DNA of 13,073 nucleotides, from contig DAIBSV010000043.1 in the NCBI GenBank assembly GCA_027415455.1, forward strand, positions 1 through 13,073, in the 5' to 3' direction. The position numbers and the translations under genes were made by a program. The notes below the pieces were generated by a model. The model did not search any database and was not told the DNA's origin. It was given only the letters and a program-made list of their open reading frames with translations. Shown in pieces: positions 1 to 7,527 of this stretch (the stretch's first letter is position 1; each line of letters begins with the position of its first letter). The DNA comes from Nitrospirota bacterium (GTDB lineage: Bacteria; Nitrospirota_A; Leptospirillia; Leptospirillales; Leptospirillaceae).

Positions 1-19
1 TGATCGTTTCAGGGGTTGC

Positions 20-1615
20 TCAGGAATCCTTGCGGCGGTAGTCGGGAAAAAGAGTCGGGGCCATGGGCCGGTCGGCTCCCTCGAATTCGCGGGCCAACGC
101 TTGCTCGAAATGGTCGACATGAGCCATGGAGACCTCTTTCCAGGAAAACGGGGCTCTCTCCCGGGATTCTTTCACGGCTTCAAGACCGGCCCGGCGGCCA
201 AAAACAAAAAGCTCGAGAAGGGAATTTCCCATGAGCCGGTTGGTCCCGTGAAGTCCACCCGAGGCCTCTCCGGCCACGAGAAGATTCGAAATGGAGGTAT
301 GGCCGTTTGGATCGGTCTGAAGGCCACCGTTCTGGTAATGAAGGGTCGGGTAGACCAAAATGGGAAATCGGGTCGGATCGACCTGATGACGGGTCATGAG
401 TTTTACGATATTCGGAAAACGCTTTAAGACGGTTCCCTCACCGGCTTCCCGGTCGATCGAAGCGAGATCGAGATAGACTCCCGATGCACCAGAGGGGGTG
501 GGCACTCCCCGCCCTTCAGAACACTCCCTGATGATGGCAGAGGCCACCACATCCCGCGTTTCAAGTTCGTTCACGAATCGCCGTCCGAGCCGATTGTACA
601 TGCGGGCTCCGGCGCCCCTGACCGCTTCCGTGATCAGCATTCCGGCCATCTCGGACGGGAATATGACCCCGGTGGGATGGTACTGGAAGCTATCGATGTG
701 AACGAGTTTGGCCCCCATTCGGTAAGCCATGCACAGCCCGTCCCCCGTGGCTCCAAAATGATTGGATGTCGCAAAGCCCCCCAGGTGGAGCCGTCCGGTT
801 CCGCCGGTGGCCAGGATCACCGTCCGGGCCTTCACATACAGATACTTTCGACTGTCCAGATCCCAGAGGACAGCGCCCGCACAGGCTCCGCCTGGCCCTT
901 GAAGAAGCTCGACCGCCGGAGAAAATTCGAGAATCTCCACCGGGGCGTTGACGACGTCTTCCTTCAGAACGCGGATCAGTTCGAGACCCGTGTAGTCCTT
1001 GGCTGAAATGAGTCTGGGGCGGGATGTCCCTCCCCCTTTCCGAAGAGAGAGGTTCCCTTGGGGATCCCTGTCGAACAGGATTCCCCGCGAAATGAGCCAC
1101 TCCACCATTTGCGGACCTTCCTGGACCAAAACGGACAGAAGGGCCGGATCGTTCGCCCCATGCCCACCCCGAAAGGTATCCCTGAAATGGTCGACCGGAC
1201 TGTCTCCCTCTCCGAGGGCCGACTGGATGCCCCCTTCCGCCATGACCGTGTTGGAATCTCCCACACGAAGCTTGGTGGCAAGAAGGACGCTCGCCCCCTT
1301 TTCGGAGGCATGCAGAGCCGCCGTAATCCCTGCCCCTCCTCCCCCAATGATGAGGACATCCACATCCCGATCGGGGTGGTCCGGAATGAGCCGGGGGCCT
1401 TCTATCCTGCTGCGGGACTCAAGGAGGGTTGCGACCTCTTCCGGAACCACCGTTCCCGCATTCGGACCGACCCGGATAGTCGCCTTTCCTTCGGGCCTGT
1501 AGTCCGGGTAAAAGGATTTCAGAAGGCTTGCTCGCTCTTCGGGAGAAAGGGCCGAAGGGGGTGTCTCGTCGAACTCCGGCATGTGAGCATAAAACGAATC
1601 GACCAGATCGGACAT
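20..1615 (-). CDS. frdA: Fumarate reductase / succinate dehydrogenase flavoprotein subunit (non-covalent FAD type)
   Basis: Flavoprotein of the fumarate/succinate enzyme; in this rTCA cluster it should reduce fumarate to succinate. It is 531 residues from the ATG at 1615, one base after the stop of the iron-sulfur subunit gene; the open frame continues upstream to 1840 but that part lies inside the partner gene. The FAD fold GGGGAG is at residues 91-96, behind an extension of about 85 residues absent from E. coli FrdA. Substrate-site elements are present: HPTG, TEAVRGAG, TRDVV, HYQNGG and NRLMGNSL. The covalent-FAD motif, SHTVAAEGG in E. coli FrdA, reads SNTVMAEGG here (Asn122), so FAD is probably bound non-covalently. 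The protein stops about 60 residues after NRLMGNSL and lacks most of the usual C-terminal helical domain. L-aspartate oxidase is a relative, but the adjacent iron-sulfur subunit argues for fumarate reductase. Confidence 0.88.
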   Translation of the reverse strand: MSDLVDSFYAHMPEFDETPPSALSPEERASLLKSFYPDYRPEGKATIRVGPNAGTVVPEEVATLLESRSRIEGPRLIPDHPDRDVDVLIIGGGGAGITAALHASEKGASVLLATKLRVGDSNTVMAEGGIQSALGEGDSPVDHFRDTFRGGHGANDPALLSVLVQEGPQMVEWLISRGILFDRDPQGNLSLRKGGGTSRPRLISAKDYTGLELIRVLKEDVVNAPVEILEFSPAVELLQGPGGACAGAVLWDLDSRKYLYVKARTVILATGGTGRLHLGGFATSNHFGATGDGLCMAYRMGAKLVHIDSFQYHPTGVIFPSEMAGMLITEAVRGAGARMYNRLGRRFVNELETRDVVASAIIRECSEGRGVPTPSGASGVYLDLASIDREAGEGTVLKRFPNIVKLMTRHQVDPTRFPILVYPTLHYQNGGLQTDPNGHTSISNLLVAGEASGGLHGTNRLMGNSLLELFVFGRRAGLEAVKESRERAPFSWKEVSMAHVDHFEQALAREFEGADRPMAPTLFPDYRRKDS

Positions 1616-1616
1616 T

Positions 1617-2303
1617 CTAGGATTTGACCTCGCATTCTTTTTTGAGTTCCTCCGGAGAAAGAGCGAGAAGACGGTCCATCTCCTTCGAAAAGATCCCTTT
1701 CTCGATTTCGCCCAGTCGTGTCCTGAGATTTGTCGGAAACGGAAGCTCCTTGGCTCCATAAGCCCTGCGCGCATAGAGGGCGATTTCATGGGGGGCCATT
1801 TCTGCGATGCACCGGGAAACGCACAATCCACACATGACACAACTCATCGTCAGCTCGGCGACCGCCTTGAAGTCCCCGAAATTGGCCCGCCATACCGAAT
1901 CGCGAACATCGATTCCCTGGGGACAGACCTCGGTGCAGGCATTGCAGTTCCGGCATGTCGCCGACTCCGGATAGAAGGTGAAGAGTTCTTCTTTCGGATC
2001 GGTCAGGCTTGCCACGTCGTAATGGGCTCTCTGGATCGGGTAGGAATCCAGCATCGAAAAGCTCATCCCGTCCTGGACGAGGGTCTGGCAGGCGAGGGCG
2101 TTCCTCAACCGGAAATCCCCCTTCATCCGGTAAACGGTCGCACAGGCGCCGCACACTCCTCCGAGGCAGCCGATTCCATGGATGACCTCATGGCCGGTGT
2201 ACCACATCGCCTGGACCATCGTCGACCCGGCGGGAACGTCATACTCCCTTCCATTGATCGACACGTGAACCATGGTCTCATGTTCTTTTTGGGATGTATC
2301 CAT
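1617..2303 (-). CDS. frdB: Fumarate reductase / succinate dehydrogenase iron-sulfur subunit
   Basis: Electron-transfer partner of the flavoprotein, 228 residues. The N-terminal plant-type ferredoxin domain carries a [2Fe-2S] motif with Cys46, Cys51, Cys54 and Cys72. The C-terminal bacterial ferredoxin domain has CxxCxxCxxxCP at Cys117-127 and a second full CxxCxxCxxxC at Cys155-165. Ordinary SdhB/FrdB proteins have a [3Fe-4S]-type arrangement at that second site, so two [4Fe-4S] clusters are possible here, as in soluble fumarate reductases and heterodisulfide-reductase-like subunits. The ATG at 2303 has GGAG six bases upstream; a second Met at codon 11 has a weaker site. The stop is separated from the frdA start by one base, implying translational coupling. 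No haem-binding membrane anchor gene lies beside it in this window, so the complex may be soluble or its other subunits may lie beyond position 1. Confidence 0.9.
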   Translation of the reverse strand: MDTSQKEHETMVHVSINGREYDVPAGSTMVQAMWYTGHEVIHGIGCLGGVCGACATVYRMKGDFRLRNALACQTLVQDGMSFSMLDSYPIQRAHYDVASLTDPKEELFTFYPESATCRNCNACTEVCPQGIDVRDSVWRANFGDFKAVAELTMSCVMCGLCVSRCIAEMAPHEIALYARRAYGAKELPFPTNLRTRLGEIEKGIFSKEMDRLLALSPEELKKECEVKS

Positions 2304-2536
2304 ATGTCACTCCACAAGCTTGCTGGTTCGTTTTGAATGGCGCTCGGAGAAAAAAAGAGGGCAAAGTCAGAATCCTTTACCATCCCACCTCAAGAGTCGG
2401 CGAGGCTTTCAAAATTCAAGACATCACGTGACTTGTTCGGGAGTTAAAGTCTACCAGAGAGGACCAGACCAATTCAATCAGATCCCTTTGGGATTCCGGT
2501 CATTGCTTGTTTCCGGAGAGAATGTCAGGGGTATAT
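2304..2536. other. Intergenic gap between psiE-like gene and frdB
   Basis: This 233-base gap holds no convincing ORF. It contains the short palindrome TCACGTGA at 2424-2431 and a weak 5-bp hairpin (ATCCC/GGGAT) near 2483-2495 without a T tract on the minus strand. I could not pick out a convincing minus-strand promoter, so frdB may be cotranscribed with the upstream gene or use a promoter I cannot recognise. Confidence 0.4.
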
Positions 2537-3094
2537 TCAGGATTTCTGACGGGGAGGGGTCTTGTCGCGGGGACCATTTTCATTTTTTCGCCAGACGCGA
2601 GGAAGGCTGGGATCGAGAAACGGGCGTTTTTCCCTGGCTCCAACCGGGGCCGGGTGATACTGGATTGCATAGACACGAAGAATGGTGAGGGCGAGAAGAA
2701 CCATGACGAGCTCGATGTAACGAGAAAGAGGCTCATTGGAAAACCATGTGACGAGGGTTTCGGAGAGAAGGACCGCCAACACCGAGTCGACGATATACGT
2801 CACCTTTACCCGGCCCAGCGTAAAGTATGTCAGGATTGTTCTCGAGACTTCAAGGAGCGCCAGAAGGAGCAAAATGTTGACGAGAAGAGACTTCAGCATG
2901 GACAAAAGACCATGCCGTGCATGAATGAAAGCCTGCTCGATCGTCTCCCAGACCCCCCAAATCATGGAGAGAAACATGATCAGGAGAAGTGTCAGAAGAA
3001 CAAGCTTGACCCCTCCAAGATACCAGGAGGGAAACTTTTGCTCGATTTCCTCCAGTGGAGGAGGAATGACCGGTTCAATTTTTTCTTCCGGCAT
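2537..3094 (-). CDS. PsiE-family four-helix membrane protein
   Basis: A 185-residue membrane protein of unknown molecular function. Four hydrophobic segments are visible at about residues 27-48, 65-84, 99-118 and 125-145, with a proline-rich acidic N-terminus and a basic C-terminal tail. The pattern LEVSRTILTYFTLGRVKV followed by a hydrophobic helix and a TWF motif resembles the phosphate-starvation-inducible PsiE family; this is recognition by eye, not by a profile search. It lies between the ccl terminator and frdB, on the same strand as both, with 233 bases before frdB. A role as membrane anchor for the fumarate reductase is conceivable from position only, but the His pattern of haem-binding anchors is not evident. 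The upstream AAGGA is about 11 bases from the ATG, so initiation may be weak. Confidence 0.75.
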   Translation of the reverse strand: MPEEKIEPVIPPPLEEIEQKFPSWYLGGVKLVLLTLLLIMFLSMIWGVWETIEQAFIHARHGLLSMLKSLLVNILLLLALLEVSRTILTYFTLGRVKVTYIVDSVLAVLLSETLVTWFSNEPLSRYIELVMVLLALTILRVYAIQYHPAPVGAREKRPFLDPSLPRVWRKNENGPRDKTPPRQKS

Positions 3095-3193
3095 ATTCTA
3101 GGGGATCCTTCATCTGCCCTTGGTAAAGTTCCCTTGGCGTCATTTTTGGTGCGCGACTGGAATGCCTTGATGTCTGCCCTTTTAAGATTCTAC

Positions 3194-3248
3194 AAAAAAA
3201 AGATCTCCAAAACATCAAGAGGGAAAGGCAATGCCTTTCCCTCTTGAT
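3194..3248 (-). terminator. Intrinsic terminator after citryl-CoA lyase gene
   Basis: A perfect 17-bp inverted repeat (arms 3214-3230 and 3232-3248, sequence ATCAAGAGGGAAAGGCA and its complement) begins 19 bases past the ccl stop codon. Read on the minus strand the stem is followed by GTTTTGGAGATC and an eight-T run at 3201-3194. The T run is a little displaced from the stem, but the stem is very strong. It should end the acn-ccl transcript before the psiE-like gene. Confidence 0.8.
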
Positions 3249-3267
3249 TGAAGGCTCCTTGAGCGGG

Positions 3268-4065
3268 CTACGATTTCGAAGGAACAGGCCTGACAGGTGT
3301 GCCGTCATAGGCATAGGTTCCTTCTTCGAGGCGGCGGAAGGGTTTCTCTCTCTCCCATTCCTCGACGACATGCGCCACAAGACCGGGGATCCTTCCGATG
3401 ATGAAAATCCCCTTCCCTGTCTTCCAGGAAAGCCCCATCTCGGAGATAATCGCGGCGATCATCCCATCGACATTCAAAGGAAGGTTCTTTCCGCTTTTCG
3501 CCTCGAGCTCGTCCTGAACCGCAACGGCAAACTCGACAAATCGTCCCATATAGCCGTATTCTTTTGCCAATTCCAGAAGACGCATTGTCCGCGGGTCCCG
3601 TTTGTAGAGCTTATGGCCATAGCCGGGAAGTCTTTTCTTTTTCTTGTCGAATTCCTCCACAACGTTCTTGGCGTGCGCCTTGACATCGACCACATCGGCA
3701 GGGAAGTTTTCCTGGTAGATTCTGGCGCATTGTTCAATCGCACCCCCATGCGAGTCGCCCAGTGTCAAAACACCGGCCGCTACAGCCGCGTTGAGGGGGT
3801 TGCCACCGGAAAAGACGGTCCGCGCGGCAACGACCGAGGGAGGGCCAATGCCATTGTCGATGCAAGCCACCAGCATGGCTTCCATCATTTTCTTTTCCCG
3901 TTCGGTCGGAAGCTCTCCCTTAAGGATCAGGTAGATCGCCTCCGCGAAAGAGACGCGTCCGACCAGGTCGTCAAGCGGGTATCCCCTGACCACCGGTTTC
4001 CCGTCGACCTGACCGCCAACACGGGTTCGCCACTTAAGATCCTTCTCCTCATTCTCCTTGCTCAT
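3268..4065 (-). CDS. ccl: Citryl-CoA lyase (short citrate-synthase family protein)
   Basis: Predicted to cleave citryl-CoA to acetyl-CoA and oxaloacetate, the second step of two-enzyme citrate cleavage in the rTCA cycle. At 265 residues it is much shorter than citrate synthase (about 430) and matches the C-terminal lyase part of ATP-citrate lyase and the stand-alone lyase of Hydrogenobacter. Catalytic residues of the fold are present: His106 in DSHGGA, His151 in GYGHKLYKRDPR and Asp200 in NVDG. The start at 4065 is preferred because AAGGA lies six bases upstream; the frame is open to 4146 but that extension runs back into a terminator hairpin. The neighbours (aconitase upstream, a two-subunit acyl-CoA synthetase further upstream) fit citrate cleavage. 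A short citrate synthase is the alternative. Confidence 0.82.
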   Translation of the reverse strand: MSKENEEKDLKWRTRVGGQVDGKPVVRGYPLDDLVGRVSFAEAIYLILKGELPTEREKKMMEAMLVACIDNGIGPPSVVAARTVFSGGNPLNAAVAAGVLTLGDSHGGAIEQCARIYQENFPADVVDVKAHAKNVVEEFDKKKKRLPGYGHKLYKRDPRTMRLLELAKEYGYMGRFVEFAVAVQDELEAKSGKNLPLNVDGMIAAIISEMGLSWKTGKGIFIIGRIPGLVAHVVEEWEREKPFRRLEEGTYAYDGTPVRPVPSKS

Positions 4066-4107
4066 GCTCCATCCTTTCTCAATTTGACCATCAATGACCC
4101 GGCAATC

Positions 4108-4135
4108 AAAAAAAGGGCCGGAAATATTCCGGCCC
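4108..4135 (-). terminator. Intrinsic terminator / attenuator between acn and ccl
   Basis: Stem GGGCCGGAA / TTCCGGCCC with loop ATA (4115-4135), followed on the minus strand by seven T (4114-4108). It sits 26 bases past the aconitase stop and leaves only 42 bases before the ccl start codon. A full stop here would require a ccl promoter in those 42 bases; TTGATT, 17 bases, CAAATT is present but would give almost no leader. Partial termination that sets the acn:ccl ratio is an attractive reading. Confidence 0.85.
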
Positions 4136-4161
4136 CGAAAGTGCAAAAAGATCAGGGAGGT

Positions 4162-6084
4162 CTACTTGCTCCGCCCCTTGACGTAGGCCAGTGTTCCACC
4201 GGCCCGGACAATCTCGAGGTCCCGTGCCGAAAGCGAATGCTTGACCGGAATCTCGATCTTCTTCGTCAGGTTCTTGAGCACAAGGGTTCCCTTTTCAAGC
4301 CCGGCCGTGCTGAACTCGAGCTGATCGTCCCTGTCGATCTTGTCATAATCGGCTTCGTTGACAAAGGTCAAAGGCAGGATTCCGAAGTTGATGAGGTTGG
4401 CCAGATGAATCCTGGCAAAGCCTTTCACAATGACGGCCTTCACGCCCAGGTACATGGGGGCGAGAGCCGCATGTTCACGACTTGAGCCCTGACCGTAGTT
4501 CGTTCCACCCACGATGAATCCTCCGCCGGCTTCCTTGGCTCGCTTCGGGAAGGTCGGATCCACTGATTCGAAGACATATTGGGAAATGGCCGGAACATTG
4601 GAGCGGAGCGGGAGAACCTTGGCTCCGGCAGGCATGATGTGGTCGGTGGTGATGTTGTCCCCGACCTTCAGAAGAACCGATCCTGAGACCGTTTCGGAAA
4701 TGCGATCCCGTGTTGGAAGGGGTTTGATATTCGGCCCGCGAAGGACTTCAACGCCGTGGCCATCCTTCGGGGGGAAGATCATCATTCGATCGTCAAGAAT
4801 ATACTTTTCTGGAATCGAGACCTTTTCCGCCTTGACACCCAGGTCACGGGGATCGGTGATGACCCCGGCAATGGCGCAGGCGGCGGCAACCTCGGGGCTG
4901 GCCAAGTAGACTTTGGCGTCCTTTGTCCCGGATCGACCTTCGAAATTGCGGTTGAAGGTGCGGACGGAAACCCCACCGGACGGAGGCGCAAATCCCATTC
5001 CGATACAGGGTCCGCAGGCTGATTCGAGAAGACGGGCGCCTGCGGTGATCAGGTCTCCCAGAACGCCGTTTTGGGAAATCATTTCCAGCGTTTGGCGGGA
5101 CCCGGGAGAGAAGCCGAGGCTGACCGAAGGGTGAACCGTCTTTCCCTTCATGATGGCTGCAATTCCAAGAAGATCCTGATAAGAGGAGTTTGTGCAAGAA
5201 CCGATCGCCACCTGGCTCACAGGGGTGCCCTGAATTTCCCGAACCTTGACGACATTGTCCGGAGAGTGGGGCTGGGCAATCAAGGGTTCGAGCGTATTGA
5301 GATCGATTTCGACGGTCTCATCATAGGTCGCATCGGCATCGGCGGAAAAGGGGGCATAATCGTTTTCCCGTCCCTGGGCCTTCAAATACTTCCTTGTTTC
5401 TTCGTCCGAGGGGAAAATCGAGGTCGTCGCCCCCAGTTCGGCCCCCATATTTGTGATTGTGGAGCGCTCGGGAACGGACAGCCCCTTGACCCCTTCTCCA
5501 CCATATTCAAAAATTCTCCCCACGCCTCCCTTGACGGTCAGACGCCGGAGAAGTTCCAGGATCACATCCTTGGCCGACACAAAGGGCTGAAGCTTTCCAG
5601 TCAGCTTGACCAGAACCACCTTGGGCATGGTGGTATAAAAAGGCTCTCCCCCCATCGCCAGTGCCACGTCAAGGCCTCCGGCGCCGATGGCCAGCATTCC
5701 GAGGCCGCCATTGGTGGGAGTATGGCTGTCGGAACCCAGGAGGGTCTTGCCGGGCTTTCCGAAACGTTCGAGATGCACCTGATGGCAGATACCGTTGCCG
5801 GGACGCGAAAACACGATCCCATATTTCGCGGCCACCGTCTGGAGGTAACGATGATCATCCGCGTTTTCAAAGCCGGTCTGAAGCATATTGTGGTCAACAT
5901 AGGATACGGACAGTTCCGTCTTGACGTGGTCGAGGCCCAAGGCTTCAAACTGGAGGTAGGCCATAGTTCCCGTCGCATCCTGCGTCAGGGTCTGGTCGAT
6001 TTTGATTGCAATTTCCTTTCCGGGAACCATTTCACCGGAAACGAGATGATTCTTGATGATCTTTTGGGTCAGGTTAAGCGCCAT
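4162..6084 (-). CDS. acn: Aconitate hydratase, short Aquifex-type
   Basis: Interconverts citrate and isocitrate with a [4Fe-4S] cluster; in the reductive direction it supplies citrate for cleavage. At 640 residues it is the compact aconitase form, compared with about 890 for AcnA. Visible landmarks are GSDSHT at residues 117-122, the cluster ligands Cys297 (GSCTNS), Cys357 and Cys360 (ACGPC), and the swivel-domain loop GSSREHAA at 533-540 with the substrate-binding Arg. The ATG at 6084 has AAGGAG eight bases upstream. It is separated from the upstream ccs operon by a terminator and carries its own leader with two inverted repeats, and it is followed by an intercistronic terminator before ccl. 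Relation to homoaconitase or isopropylmalate isomerase is possible by fold, but the single-chain layout and context favour aconitase. Confidence 0.95.
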   Translation of the reverse strand: MALNLTQKIIKNHLVSGEMVPGKEIAIKIDQTLTQDATGTMAYLQFEALGLDHVKTELSVSYVDHNMLQTGFENADDHRYLQTVAAKYGIVFSRPGNGICHQVHLERFGKPGKTLLGSDSHTPTNGGLGMLAIGAGGLDVALAMGGEPFYTTMPKVVLVKLTGKLQPFVSAKDVILELLRRLTVKGGVGRIFEYGGEGVKGLSVPERSTITNMGAELGATTSIFPSDEETRKYLKAQGRENDYAPFSADADATYDETVEIDLNTLEPLIAQPHSPDNVVKVREIQGTPVSQVAIGSCTNSSYQDLLGIAAIMKGKTVHPSVSLGFSPGSRQTLEMISQNGVLGDLITAGARLLESACGPCIGMGFAPPSGGVSVRTFNRNFEGRSGTKDAKVYLASPEVAAACAIAGVITDPRDLGVKAEKVSIPEKYILDDRMMIFPPKDGHGVEVLRGPNIKPLPTRDRISETVSGSVLLKVGDNITTDHIMPAGAKVLPLRSNVPAISQYVFESVDPTFPKRAKEAGGGFIVGGTNYGQGSSREHAALAPMYLGVKAVIVKGFARIHLANLINFGILPLTFVNEADYDKIDRDDQLEFSTAGLEKGTLVLKNLTKKIEIPVKHSLSARDLEIVRAGGTLAYVKGRSK

Positions 6085-6120
6085 TGCTTAATCTCCTTGG
6101 CAGGGGATGGGTCCACACAT

Positions 6121-6162
6121 CCGGGGACTAGATTCGTCTCTCATCCGATGAGAGAGCCCCGG
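6121..6162 (-). promoter_or_regulatory. Two-tier inverted repeat in the acn leader
   Basis: CTCTCATCCGATGAGAG (6138-6154) is a perfect 8-bp inverted repeat around one base, and outside it CCGGGG (6121-6126) pairs with CCCCGG (6157-6162). The nested arrangement 37 bases upstream of the aconitase start codon could be a protein operator (the one-base centre suits DNA binding) or an RNA leader structure. No known riboswitch was recognised. Confidence 0.45.
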
Positions 6163-6187
6163 CAACAAACACGCACCTCAAAAAACA

Positions 6188-6213
6188 ATTTGGGCGCGGA
6201 ATCGCGTCCAAAT
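6188..6213 (-). promoter_or_regulatory. 26-bp dyad upstream of acn, candidate operator
   Basis: ATTTGGGCGCG, GAAT, CGCGTCCAAAT: 11-bp arms with a single mismatch. It lies between the ccs-operon terminator and the acn leader, where the acn promoter must be. The minus strand has TTGGAC within it but no convincing -10, so the promoter itself is not assigned. A transcription-factor site is the simplest reading. Confidence 0.4.
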
Positions 6214-6234
6214 ATTTTATCCTGATTTTATGGC

Positions 6235-6282
6235 AAAAAAAAGCCCCCATTTTTAGTCCGAAAAATGGACAAAAAATGGGGG
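6235..6282 (-). terminator. Intrinsic terminator of the ccsA-ccsB operon
   Basis: A 16-bp stem with one mismatch (arms 6244-6259 and 6267-6282, CCCCCATTTTTAGTCC and partner) has a 7-base loop and, on the minus strand, runs into eight T at 6242-6235. It is 37 bases past the stop of the 54-residue ORF and separates that operon from acn. The opposite strand has no T tract, so it works in one direction only. Confidence 0.92.
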
Positions 6283-6318
6283 AAGAAGAGAGATTTTAAG
6301 AAAGTAAGAAAAAGTTCT

Positions 6319-6483
6319 TTATGGCCAAAGATGGGTCGCTGAACCCGGCAACCAAGCTTTCATGTGGTTTGCACTTTCGGCCCCTTCTCCCAGAAAAATG
6401 ATGAAAAAGAGAAGCGCCGCCAAAATAATCACACCGCCCACGATCGCAGGTCCCGTTGCCATTTGTGCTCTTTCTTCTGCCAT
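6319..6483 (-). CDS. Small single-span membrane protein (54 aa)
   Basis: Short ORF read directly from the minus strand: Met at 6483, stop TAA at 6321-6319. Residues about 12-31 form one strongly hydrophobic helix (core VGGVIILAALLFFIIFLGEG), preceded by a short N-terminus MAEERAQMATG and followed by an amphipathic tail with SANHMKAW. AAGG lies three bases before the ATG inside the purine-rich AAGGGGGGTGAAGGAAA, a strong ribosome site. It starts 31 bases after the ccsB stop and ends just before the operon terminator, so it is the last gene of the ccsA-ccsB transcript. I do not recognise the family. Its size and single helix resemble small accessory subunits of membrane complexes, but that is only analogy. 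Confidence 0.72.
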   Translation of the reverse strand: MAEERAQMATGPAIVGGVIILAALLFFIIFLGEGAESANHMKAWLPGSATHLWP

Positions 6484-6514
6484 TTTCCTTCACCCCCCTT
6501 CGATTGATTAGCCC

Positions 6515-7498
6515 CTAGAATGTGGAGTAAAGGGGCTTCACATGCTCGGTCGTGCTGTCCTCGAAATCACGAGGAACCCCGAGCGATTCTATTGCCTTCA
6601 CAAGATCGTGGTAGTAAAAGGCAACCTTCACGGGATATTTTTTTCCCGCCGCTTCAAGCCGGGCAATCTTGTCAGTCGCCTTGCCCATGCCGCGCTCCAC
6701 GATGGCCCCGGCATGCCCAAAGGCGACCCCTTCCGGCATCCGCTCCTGGAATCGGCCCGAGATAAAGGCCGCTACCGGCTTGTCAAAGCCGCCAGAAAGA
6801 ATCAGGTCAGCAACCTGTTCTTCGTAAGAGCCCCCCGGCTCACCCAGCATGGCAACACCCTTGACCCGGGGATCCCCTTTGATCTCTTTCAGCACGTCCG
6901 CATAGGTGGTATTGGAGATGATATCACCACCAATAGCCAGCGCCATGTAGGTTCCCCATCCGCGCCGCCGGAACATTTCAGCGGTCGTGACGGTCAGACC
7001 GCCGCTCTTGGAAATGACCACAATGCCACCGTCCCGGAATGCAACCGAAGGATCCTTTCCTCCGATGGCTCCAACCCGGCCGACGGAAGGAACGAAGCAC
7101 CCGAGACTTGTCCCTCCGACAATAATGGCTCCCCGGCGAACCTTCTCCTGGTAAATAATCTCCGAATCACGAATGGGGACATGTTCGGTGATAATATACA
7201 GAACCTTGATTCCATTGTCCAGACACTCCATGACCGCATCCAGCACAGAAACGGGGGGCACGTAGATCAGGGCGGTGTTCAGAAGCTTTCCGACCTTCGG
7301 ATCGCTGACCGCCTCTTTCAGGGTATCGAATACCGGAACCGGCAATTCGGTCGAGCCTCCCTTTCCGGGAGTAATCCCCGCCTTGACGATCCCGGGGTAG
7401 AGAGCCTCCGACTCCTTGATTACCTGGGAGGCCTCACGGCCGGTAGCCCCAATCACGACAATACCCGTCTTGTCATTCAGATAGACAGTTCCCTTCAA
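6515..7498 (-). CDS. ccsB: Citryl-CoA synthetase small subunit (SucD-like)
   Basis: Alpha-type subunit of an ADP-forming acyl-CoA synthetase, predicted to activate citrate to citryl-CoA with ATP and CoA together with the neighbouring beta-type subunit. It is 327 residues, longer than SucD (about 290) and close to the 36 kDa CcsB of Hydrogenobacter. It has the CoA-binding Rossmann start IVVIGATGRE at about 13-22, GEPGG at 219-223 and the phosphohistidine motif GHAGAI with His262. The start is assigned to TTG at 7498: AGGGGG lies six bases upstream, no in-frame ATG lies in the gap after ccsA, and the resulting N-terminus aligns with SucD. The open frame runs back to 7654 inside ccsA, which is not credible. 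The stop of ccsA is 29 bases upstream. Succinyl-CoA synthetase is the alternative; the nearby stand-alone lyase tips the choice. Confidence 0.78.
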   Translation of the reverse strand: MKGTVYLNDKTGIVVIGATGREASQVIKESEALYPGIVKAGITPGKGGSTELPVPVFDTLKEAVSDPKVGKLLNTALIYVPPVSVLDAVMECLDNGIKVLYIITEHVPIRDSEIIYQEKVRRGAIIVGGTSLGCFVPSVGRVGAIGGKDPSVAFRDGGIVVISKSGGLTVTTAEMFRRRGWGTYMALAIGGDIISNTTYADVLKEIKGDPRVKGVAMLGEPGGSYEEQVADLILSGGFDKPVAAFISGRFQERMPEGVAFGHAGAIVERGMGKATDKIARLEAAGKKYPVKVAFYYHDLVKAIESLGVPRDFEDSTTEHVKPLYSTF

Positions 7499-7527
7499 GA
7501 GATTCCCCCTCAGTATGATTTGAAAGC

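Noticed and set aside
1616..1840. 75-residue N-terminal extension of the flavoprotein
   Set aside because: It overlaps the C-terminal coding part of frdB and reads as out-of-frame shadow; ATG at 1615 follows the frdB stop directly.
3244..4485. 413-codon plus-strand open frame opposite ccl and acn
   Set aside because: It spans two clear minus-strand genes and their terminator and has no recognisable domain; such antisense frames are common at this base composition. The 384-codon frame at 5071-6225 was dropped for the same reason.
6121..6162. Hammerhead-ribozyme-like string GGATGAGAGACGAA on the minus strand of the acn leader
   Set aside because: The core needs CUGAUGA; here one essential U is replaced and stem II would be a single base pair.
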